Below, piece by piece: positions 57,522 to 64,000 of a stretch of DNA of 64,000 nt (its first letter is position 1; every line of letters begins with the position of its first letter). The stretch is from the NCBI GenBank assembly GCA_910586205.1, contig CAJUGD010000001.1:179697-243696 (forward strand), written 5' to 3'. This DNA comes from an uncultured Lachnospiraceae bacterium. Lineage in GTDB: Bacteria > Bacillota > Clostridia > Lachnospirales > Lachnospiraceae. Under the pieces are notes generated by a model. That model was not told the DNA's origin, did not search any database, and saw only the letters and a list, made by a program, of their open reading frames with translations. The translations under genes and the position numbers were made by a program.

Positions 57522-59630
57522 ATGAGTCGAGAGTATGAGGAAGATATGAGGTATTCGGAGCGCAAGAGCCGGAAAAACCCCAAAACAGCAAGACAGACAA
57601 GACCAGGACAACCGGTATATGGGGAGCGGCGCAGGCAGGCAGATAGCCTGAAGGTAATGAATGATTCCTCTGTATATCCGGTTACAAGAAGAACAGGGGA
57701 ACGGGCCGGGACTTCCGGACGGAGAAGGGCATCGTCCCAGACTGCCGCGACTGCAGCAGGAGCCAATGGCAGGTCAGGTGTTCCGTTCCGCAAGGAAGCC
57801 GATCTGGCACGGAGCAGAAGGCGCCGCCGCATCATCGGCATGATTATTGCAGAATGCTTTGCCTTAATGTTTATTTTCGGCTATGCGTATGTTGCCCGGC
57901 TGATGAATAAGGTAAAGAGGCCGGAGATTGACATGGAGCAGGTTCAGAATCAGGATCTGGATGTGGTTACCAAGGAAAAGCTGAAGGGCTATTGGACGAT
58001 TGCCGTATTCGGGGTGGATGCCCGAGGCAATGCGTTGGAAAAGGGAAGCAACTCCGATGTAAATATTATCTGCAACATTAATCTGGAGACAGGAGAGATC
58101 AAGCTGGTTTCCCTGTTTCGGGATACGTACCTGAATATTTCAAAAGAAGGATCTTACAATAAGTTTAACCAAGCTTACTTTGTAGGCGGACCGGAGCAGG
58201 CCATGTCTGCGCTGAACCGGAATCTGGATTTAAATATTACGGATTATGTGACATTTAACTGGAAGGCCGTGGCAGATGCTATCAATATTTTAGGCGGCGT
58301 GGATATTGAACTGAGTAAGGCGGAATTTTACTACATTAATTCTTTTATCACGGAAACCGTGAAGGTGACGGGAATCGGATCCCATCATCTGAAACAGGCA
58401 GGGATGAACCATTTGGACGGCGTACAGGCAGTGGCTTATGGACGTCTGCGTCTGATGGACACAGACTTTGCAAGGACAGAGCGTCAAAGGAAGGTGATCA
58501 AGCTAGCCTTTGAAAAGGCGAAGACAGCAGATTTTGATACGTTGTATCGGGTGCTGGGCACTGTGTTTCCCCAAACCTATACCAGCCTTTGGATCGATGA
58601 CCTTTATGTCAGCCTGAAAAATATTAACAAGTATCATCTGGGTGAGACCATGGGCTTTCCGGAAGCAAGGGGAGATGCCAACATGGGTAAAAAAGGTGCA
58701 TGTGTGATTCCCCAGACCTTAGAGAGCAACGTAATAAGGCTTCACCAGTTCTTGTTTGATACAGAGGACTATACCCCTTCTGAGACCGTGAAAAGCATCA
58801 GTAAGAAGATTGCTGCCGATACAGGCATGTACAAAGAAGGCAATTATATTAAGAGTGTGAACACAGACGGCGGTGTAATCCAGCCGCCTAAGACGACGGC
58901 AGCGGCAACTGCAGAGGCCACAAAGGCAAAGGTTACAGAGGAAGAAGATGATGATAAGTATGAATACATTTATGTACTTAATTCTAATGGCAAGAAGGTG
59001 AAAAAACGGATTTTGCGTGAGACGGACAGCTCCGGCGACTATATTAAGCAGGAGACAGATGAGGATGGAGTGGCTGTCCGGTGGATGTTAGATGAGGACG
59101 GGGAGCTGGTGCGCCGTAAAAACAACAGTACTCAAAGCAGCAGTCAGGAGAGCAGCCTTGCAGACAGGCCGGGAGGAAGCACCACAGCGGCAGAGACGGA
59201 CCATAATGGGGATCCGGTTGAATCTTCCGGGACGAACCACCTGACAGAGACATCTTCCGGGACTGCATCTACCAGGCCGGGGCCGACTTCCACCACCAGC
59301 GCCAATGACCAGAGACCTGGTACACGTCCTGGTATGACAGAGACGGAAGACACCCGAAGACCATCCGATTCGCCGGGCCCGCAGCACAGCACACAGGCCG
59401 GCCCGGGAGGCGCAGATAATCCTGCAGGATCTACAGAGGCGGTTAATCCGTCACCAATGCCGATTCCGTCTCCCAATGGAAACGGCCAGAATGTCAGTCC
59501 TGTAAATCCGGGGACAGGAAATTCAGGACCGGGCGGAGGACAAAATGTTCCCAACAGCCCGTCACCCGGAGGCAATAGCGGGGCGCAGACACCGGGCGGA
59601 AGCGGAGTAGTTGCAGGCCCTGGACAGTAA
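57522..59630 (+). CDS. LCP-family glycopolymer ligase with long disordered tail
   Basis: A 702-residue LytR-CpsA-Psr protein, the enzyme family that attaches polysaccharide to peptidoglycan. A basic N-terminal region of about 105 residues is followed by a membrane segment (about 106-125) and the LCP domain (about 160-385) with FGVDARG, SDVNIICNINLETGEIKLVSLFRDT, VAYGRLRLMDTDFARTERQRKV. After about residue 450 a low-complexity tail rich in Thr, Ser, Pro, Gly and Asn runs to the end. The tail is unusual for the family. It stands after the initiating transferase, supporting a wall-linked glycan. Confidence 0.9.
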   Translation: MSREYEEDMRYSERKSRKNPKTARQTRPGQPVYGERRRQADSLKVMNDSSVYPVTRRTGERAGTSGRRRASSQTAATAAGANGRSGVPFRKEADLARSRRRRRIIGMIIAECFALMFIFGYAYVARLMNKVKRPEIDMEQVQNQDLDVVTKEKLKGYWTIAVFGVDARGNALEKGSNSDVNIICNINLETGEIKLVSLFRDTYLNISKEGSYNKFNQAYFVGGPEQAMSALNRNLDLNITDYVTFNWKAVADAINILGGVDIELSKAEFYYINSFITETVKVTGIGSHHLKQAGMNHLDGVQAVAYGRLRLMDTDFARTERQRKVIKLAFEKAKTADFDTLYRVLGTVFPQTYTSLWIDDLYVSLKNINKYHLGETMGFPEARGDANMGKKGACVIPQTLESNVIRLHQFLFDTEDYTPSETVKSISKKIAADTGMYKEGNYIKSVNTDGGVIQPPKTTAAATAEATKAKVTEEEDDDKYEYIYVLNSNGKKVKKRILRETDSSGDYIKQETDEDGVAVRWMLDEDGELVRRKNNSTQSSSQESSLADRPGGSTTAAETDHNGDPVESSGTNHLTETSSGTASTRPGPTSTTSANDQRPGTRPGMTETEDTRRPSDSPGPQHSTQAGPGGADNPAGSTEAVNPSPMPIPSPNGNGQNVSPVNPGTGNSGPGGGQNVPNSPSPGGNSGAQTPGGSGVVAGPGQ

Positions 59631-59758
59631 CCCCTCATGCCCCGCTTAGGGTGCCGCCATAAATCAAAGAGGGGTTCCTGTGCGCAGACCTACAGCAAGG
59701 ATTTGAGACTTTCACAGTAGAGAAAGGGCAATGAAAACAGCGGGAAAATCATATAGGG

Positions 59759-61006
59759 ATGAAAAGGAATCGGAGAGAAATGAAAATTGAACAGCAAAAG
59801 AACAATACCTGGTTTTGTCTGTTGTCTGCAATCGGGATTTTTATGGTGGTGGATGGACATCTTGGGGGAAACTGTTTTCTGGATATAGGCGGGCTGATTC
59901 AGTATAATTTCTTTCATATGCAGATGTTTGTGTTTATCTCAGGATATTTTTATAAGGGATGCCAGGAAGGGGTTCTAAGGTATGGAGTGCGGAAATTTCG
60001 GCGCCTGATGGTTCCATATTTTGTTTGGAATCTGATTTATGGCCTGACGGCTCAGGTGCTTCGGAACCATGGCTTTTCCTTTGGAGCTCCGGTGAATCTT
60101 GAAACCTTGTTTGCAGAACCCTTTCGCATGGGATACCAGTTTGTGTTAAATCATGTAGCCTGGTTTGTACCTACGCTTTTTCTGACAGAGCTGGTAAACG
60201 CAGTGATGGAAAGGGGAATCCACAAAGGATTTATAAGGCTTTCTTCCTATTGGGAGAAAGCCTTATGCTATGAGGCATATATCCGGATCGGGCTGTATCT
60301 TTTTATCTCATGGGGAGGAGTTTACATATCCAGAACCATTGGGACAGAAGGATATCTTCTGATGGCTGTCAGGGTTTTGTTTCTTCTGGTGTTCTACGGT
60401 ATGGGAAATCTGTACAGGGAGAAATTAGAAAAAGCAGATACTGTAAAAAGTGTCTGGTATTTTGCGGTGATTTTGTCAATAGCCATGGTCCTTGTGCTGA
60501 CGGGCAGGCCGCTTATATATGGATTGTGGAACTGCCGGGATATTCCAGGGTATGTGCTGCCTTATGTTTCAGCATTTACAGGAATTGCTTTTTGGCTGAG
60601 AGCAGCCAGGATTTTGGAGCCGGCATTAGGGCATCATCCGCTGATCCAATTTTTGGGGCGGAATACGTTTGGGGTGATGATGCATCATATGATGGTTTTT
60701 TTCCTGATCAATACCCTGTATGCCTGTGCCGCCTCATCAGCAGGTGTGTTTCAGGGCTTTGATTTTGCAAGGTATTACACGGATTTTTATTATTGTTATC
60801 TGCCTGGAGGGATGGTTCAGTTTAAGGTGCTTTATCTTTTGGCGGGCATCGGTATTCCCCTTGGACTTCAGTGGTGTTTAAGTTGGATCCGGTTTCACAT
60901 TAAAATAATAAATTCATCACAATTTCATCACAATTCAAGATTATATTGTAGTCATGAACAAAAAAACAGCACAAGGGAAGGAGATTGTGATAATGTACGA
61001 GAATGA
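59759..61006 (+). CDS. Membrane acyltransferase, Acyltransferase_3 family
   Basis: A 415-residue integral membrane protein with about ten hydrophobic segments. It begins with a segment ending in VVDGHLGG (in place of the typical H-containing motif) and has FHMQMFVFISGYFYKG and KFRRLMVPYFVWNLIYG, the Acyltransferase_3 pattern. Such enzymes acetylate or acylate sugars of exported polymers. The last 17 codons overlap the 5' region of htrA, including its likely promoter and a tandem repeat. Start at 59759 or 59780; neither ribosome site is ideal. Confidence 0.85.
   Translation: MKRNRREMKIEQQKNNTWFCLLSAIGIFMVVDGHLGGNCFLDIGGLIQYNFFHMQMFVFISGYFYKGCQEGVLRYGVRKFRRLMVPYFVWNLIYGLTAQVLRNHGFSFGAPVNLETLFAEPFRMGYQFVLNHVAWFVPTLFLTELVNAVMERGIHKGFIRLSSYWEKALCYEAYIRIGLYLFISWGGVYISRTIGTEGYLLMAVRVLFLLVFYGMGNLYREKLEKADTVKSVWYFAVILSIAMVLVLTGRPLIYGLWNCRDIPGYVLPYVSAFTGIAFWLRAARILEPALGHHPLIQFLGRNTFGVMMHHMMVFFLINTLYACAASSAGVFQGFDFARYYTDFYYCYLPGGMVQFKVLYLLAGIGIPLGLQWCLSWIRFHIKIINSSQFHHNSRLYCSHEQKNSTREGDCDNVRE
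60913..60934. repeat. Perfect tandem 11-bp repeat upstream of htrA
   Basis: TTCATCACAAT occurs twice in direct tandem, directly before a possible -10 (TATATT, 60942-60947). It lies inside the 3' end of the acyltransferase gene. The 11-bp period is typical of OmpR/PhoB-type response-regulator sites. Confidence 0.6.
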
Positions 61007-62450
61007 TAGAGACAATAGAGAAGAACAAAGAAGCGGACAGGAAGAAAGGGCTTACGGCCAGCAGACAGATTGGAACAGTGCAGCCGACCAGAAGTATAAT
61101 GAGGGGCAGAGATATCAGAACAGCTATGAGCAACATCAGGAAAATCAATGGCAGCAGTATGATGCAGGAGCGCCATATAATCGGATGAATATGTCTCATA
61201 TTCCCCAGGAACCTGCGAGAATGCCGCAGAAAAAAGGATCCATGGCCGGTAAAGTGGCAGGTATTACTGCTGCCGCTCTGCTGTTCGGCACGGTAGCCGG
61301 AGGGACCATGTTTGGTGTAAACACAGCAGGAGAGTATCTTCGTGCACAGCATGCGCCGAAGGAGGAAACTCAGGTGAGTGTGGCTACGGCAAAGGCGCCG
61401 GAAACAGAAGAAACGTCTTCTGCGGTGAATGCCACCTTTGCGCTTCAAACGGATGTATCTTCCATTGTGGAGTCAGCCATGCCCTCTGTGGTGGCCATTA
61501 CTAATACTATGGTGCTGGAACAGCGTACCTGGTTTGGTTCCAGTCAAAGATATGAAGTGCCTAGCAGCGGTTCCGGAATTATTGTGGGACAGAATGACGA
61601 CGAGCTTTTGATTGTGACCAACAACCATGTGGTAGAGGGATCAAAGGATCTGACGGTTACTTTTATTGATGAATCTTCTGTGTCTGCCACCATTAAGGGA
61701 ACGGATTCGGAAAGTGATCTGGCTGTGATTGCGGTTTCTCTCTCTGCGATTGATTCGGATACCATGGGAAAGGTCAAGGTTGCAACGTTGGGAGATTCTG
61801 ATGCCTTAAAGGTCGGAGAGGGCGTGATTGCTATCGGCAATGCTTTAGGCTATGGACAATCTGTGACCGTAGGTTATGTAAGTGCTTTGGACCGGGAGGT
61901 AAGGACACAGACAGAAGTCAGCAGAAACCTGCTTCAGACCGACGCGGCCATTAATCCGGGCAACAGCGGCGGAGCACTCTTGAATATGAGAGGAGAAGTC
62001 ATTGGAATCAATGCGGCAAAGTATTCTTCTACAGAAGTAGAGGGTATGGGGTATGCCATTCCCATTTCCAAGGCACAGGATATTATCAATGATTTGATGA
62101 ACAGGAAGACCCGGACAGAGGTGGAGGAAAGCAAACGAGGATATCTTGGGATCCAGGGGACGAATGTGGACGACATGACAGCCGCTATGTATGGTATGCC
62201 GAGAGGCATTTATGTGTATAAGATTGTGGAGGGCGGTGCGGCTGCTTCCTCCGGATTAAGGGAAAAGGATATTATCACCAAATTTGATAAGCAGACGGTT
62301 CGCTCCATGGCGGATCTGCAGGAAATGCTTACCTATTATGAGGGCGGCAGCACAATAGAGCTGACGGTCAGCTCCTTAGAGAATGGTGAGTATGTGGAAC
62401 GGACTGTGGAGATTACTTTAGGATATAAACCAGAAGAAGAAACCAATTAA
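60993..62450 (+). CDS. htrA: Serine protease HtrA/DegP family
   Basis: A 485-residue membrane-anchored protease. A Gln/Glu/Asn-rich cytoplasmic part of about 80 residues precedes a membrane segment (about 84-106). The trypsin-like domain has NNHVVEG (His212), SDLAVI (Asp242) and NPGNSGGAL (Ser325), so the triad is intact. One PDZ domain follows (about 380-470). It degrades misfolded proteins at the outer membrane face. The ATG at 60993 follows AAGGAG; ATG 60954 would add 13 residues. Regulation by a two-component system is suggested by the repeat at 60913-60934. Confidence 0.93.
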   Translation: MYENDRDNREEQRSGQEERAYGQQTDWNSAADQKYNEGQRYQNSYEQHQENQWQQYDAGAPYNRMNMSHIPQEPARMPQKKGSMAGKVAGITAAALLFGTVAGGTMFGVNTAGEYLRAQHAPKEETQVSVATAKAPETEETSSAVNATFALQTDVSSIVESAMPSVVAITNTMVLEQRTWFGSSQRYEVPSSGSGIIVGQNDDELLIVTNNHVVEGSKDLTVTFIDESSVSATIKGTDSESDLAVIAVSLSAIDSDTMGKVKVATLGDSDALKVGEGVIAIGNALGYGQSVTVGYVSALDREVRTQTEVSRNLLQTDAAINPGNSGGALLNMRGEVIGINAAKYSSTEVEGMGYAIPISKAQDIINDLMNRKTRTEVEESKRGYLGIQGTNVDDMTAAMYGMPRGIYVYKIVEGGAAASSGLREKDIITKFDKQTVRSMADLQEMLTYYEGGSTIELTVSSLENGEYVERTVEITLGYKPEEETN

Positions 62451-62503
62451 TGCTTGCATTTTTGGGAAAATAGAAATATAGTAAAGATAGAAGAAAAAGG
62501 CGG

Positions 62504-62537
62504 ATACTCAGAGTACTTTTGACAGTACCCTGAGTAT
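62504..62537 (+). terminator. Hairpin between htrA and clpX-like gene
   Basis: ATACTCAG (62504-62511) pairs with CTGAGTAT (62530-62537), and GTAC pairs with GTAC inside, around TTTTGACA. TTGTTG follows. It may be a weak terminator. Confidence 0.5.
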
Positions 62538-62565
62538 TTGTTGTGATAGAGAGGAAGGAAACCAA

Positions 62566-64000
62566 GTGGACGAGAAGGAGAGAGAGCAGAAGACCGAGAC
62601 TGTACAGGCAGGCAATGGGAAAGAGGAGGAGCAGGAGTACGAGAAAATCTGTTATATATGCCACAGGCCGGAGAGCAAAGCAGGCAATATGATTCTAATG
62701 CCGGGAAATATGTGTTTATGTCATGACTGTATGCAGAAAGCATTTGACTCTGTTATGGGAGGCGGAATGGATTTCTCTAAAATGGATTTTTCCCGTTTGT
62801 CCGGAATGCCTTTTATGAACCTGAATTTTGTACCTGCAGGAAATACTGCGGAGATGGAGAATATACAGATTCCAAAAAGCCAGAAGGTAAAAAAGAAAAA
62901 AAGCGCCGGACCTGGGTTTGAGCTTAAAGATATTCCGGCTCCCCATGTGATCAAAAGCCGTCTGGACGAATATGTGATCGGGCAGGAGAGAGCAAAAAAG
63001 GTGATTTCTGTGGCAGTCTATAATCACTATAAGCGGGTGTATGCAGAGAGCCTAAGGCAGAAAAAGATAAAGGAGGATGTGGCTTTAGAGCAGCAGGAAG
63101 TTGCCATTGAAAAGTCCAATATTTTGATGATCGGGCCTACAGGAAGCGGAAAGACTTATTTAGTGCGGGTCTTAGCGCAGCTTTTAGATGTGCCTCTTGC
63201 CATTGCAGACGCCACGTCACTGACGGAGGCCGGGTATATTGGCGATGATATTGAAAGCGTGGTTTCAAAGCTTTTGGCTGCTGCAGGAAATGATGTGGAA
63301 CGGGCGGAGCACGGGATTATTTTTATTGATGAAATTGATAAGATTGCCAAGAAGCGGGAGACCAACACCCGGGATGTAAGCGGGGAGTCTGTGCAGCAGG
63401 AGCTTTTAAAGCTTTTGGAGGGAAGCCAGGTAGAGGTGCCGGTGGGATCCAACCAGAAAAATGCATTGACCCCATTAAAAACCGTAAACACAGATCATAT
63501 ATTGTTTATCTGCGGCGGAGCATTTCCGGATCTGGACAAGATTATTAAGAGGCGGCTGAACAAGACGAATTCTATGGGGTTTGGAGCTGAGCTTAAGGAC
63601 AAATATGAAGATGATCCTTATATTTTGAGCCATGTGGTCAATAAGGATCTGCGGGAATTTGGGATGATTCCTGAGTTTTTGGGACGTTTGCCCGTGACAG
63701 TGACTTTGGAGAGGCTTTCAGAGGAGCTGTTGGTAAAGATACTAAGAGAACCAAAAAACGCCATTCTAAAGCAATATATAAAGCTTTTAGAGATGGATGA
63801 GGTAAAGCTGGTATTTGAGGAGGGGGCTTTAGGATGGATTGCCGGAGAGGCAATCAAAAGAGAGACCGGAGCAAGGGCTTTACGGGCGATTCTGGAAGAA
63901 TATATGCTGGATATTATGTATGAGATTCCGAAAGACCCGAATATCGGAGAGGTGACGGTAACACGGGCTTATCTGGAAAAGCGGGGAGGCCCGGTTATCC
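62566..64000 (+). CDS. clpX: ClpX-like AAA+ unfoldase, 3' end beyond window
   Basis: A 478-codon partial gene. The N-terminal zinc site CYIC...CHDC (about 26-48) is followed by a Met/Gly-rich linker (SVMGGGMDFSKMDFSRLSG) not typical of ClpX. The AAA+ core has GPTGSGKT, the pore loop AGYIGDDIES, GIIFIDEIDKIAKKRE, and RETGARALRAILE in the small domain. The family IGF-type loop is probably represented by SMGFG, so ClpP contact is plausible. GTG start with AGGAAGG at 8 bp. It looks like a second, divergent ClpX; the real clpX may be elsewhere. The end is cut by the window. Confidence 0.85.
   Translation, partial: MDEKEREQKTETVQAGNGKEEEQEYEKICYICHRPESKAGNMILMPGNMCLCHDCMQKAFDSVMGGGMDFSKMDFSRLSGMPFMNLNFVPAGNTAEMENIQIPKSQKVKKKKSAGPGFELKDIPAPHVIKSRLDEYVIGQERAKKVISVAVYNHYKRVYAESLRQKKIKEDVALEQQEVAIEKSNILMIGPTGSGKTYLVRVLAQLLDVPLAIADATSLTEAGYIGDDIESVVSKLLAAAGNDVERAEHGIIFIDEIDKIAKKRETNTRDVSGESVQQELLKLLEGSQVEVPVGSNQKNALTPLKTVNTDHILFICGGAFPDLDKIIKRRLNKTNSMGFGAELKDKYEDDPYILSHVVNKDLREFGMIPEFLGRLPVTVTLERLSEELLVKILREPKNAILKQYIKLLEMDEVKLVFEEGALGWIAGEAIKRETGARALRAILEEYMLDIMYEIPKDPNIGEVTVTRAYLEKRGGPVI

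Noticed and set aside
59044..59638. Long Gly/Pro-rich frames on the complement of the LCP tail
   Set aside because: They are by-products of the low-complexity Thr/Ser/Pro/Gly codons of the LCP gene on the + strand.
59629..59676. AACCCCTC/GAGGGGTT inverted repeat as terminator of the LCP gene
   Set aside because: The stem is only 8 bp with a 32-base loop and no T-run; too weak to list as a terminator.

Overview
The window reads as a chromosomal segment of a spore-forming, Gram-positive anaerobe of the class Clostridia, most likely family Lachnospiraceae. Evidence for this is the mazG-hup-rqcP-yabP-yabQ-divIC-spoIIE-tilS-hpt-ftsH block, the sporulation genes yyaC and a cwlD-like amidase, the adjacent dnaD-like and dnaC-like genes, a DUF5711 protein, a TSCPD protein, strong AGGAGG ribosome sites and frequent GTG/TTG starts. 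No rRNA, tRNA or CRISPR array was seen.

Layout. 1-3300: a GH18/SH3 cell-wall glycosidase and a lipoprotein phosphoesterase. 3383-8317: a cwlD-like N-acetylmuramoyl-L-alanine amidase gene split in frame by a 4.24-kb serine-recombinase element. The element carries a DUF4258/YgiT-type toxin-antitoxin pair, a Rpn-like remnant, a small ORF under a hairpin, the recombinase, and a two-gene module ending in a retropepsin-like aspartic protease. 8388-20622: housekeeping and sporulation genes (TSCPD, mtnN, pgi, yyaC, LysM and DUF5711 membrane proteins, transketolase, ROK glucokinase). 20854-27351: DHH/CBS pyrophosphatase, flavin reductase, shikimate-kinase-like protein, apgM, YitT, murC. 27352-29702: a cluster of seven DnaA boxes followed by dnaD-like and dnaC-like genes. 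29797-34571: prs, signal peptidase, nucleotidyltransferase, and a GlgX-like protein that has lost its catalytic residues. 34574-42222: the conserved mazG-to-ftsH block. 42598-46157: an intact GH13 amylase and a convergent cell-wall-binding repeat protein. 46570-61006: an envelope polysaccharide cluster (ThDP enzyme, two paralogous epimerases, sugar C-methyltransferase, three GT2 proteins, initiating sugar-phosphate transferase, LCP ligase, acyltransferase). 60993-64000: HtrA and a ClpX-like ATPase that runs off the window.

How the genes work together. Sporulation and cell-wall remodelling run through the window (GH18, CwlD, YyaC, YabP/Q, SpoIIE, LCP). The polysaccharide genes form one transcriptional direction with short gaps or overlaps between most of them, and suggest a glycan with a branched or C-methylated sugar that is attached to the wall by the LCP protein.

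Most interesting points. First, excision of the recombinase element at the 11-bp core GGTCATGGAGG would exactly rebuild the amidase active-site motif, so it could be a skin-like developmental switch in a spore-cortex gene. Second, that element carries an unrecognised protein/retropepsin pair. Third, the GlgX-like protein appears to be a pseudoenzyme. Fourth, DnaA boxes overlie the promoter region of the helicase-loading genes. All coordinates and motif readings come from reading the sequence by eye; family names rest on recognised motifs, not on database searches.
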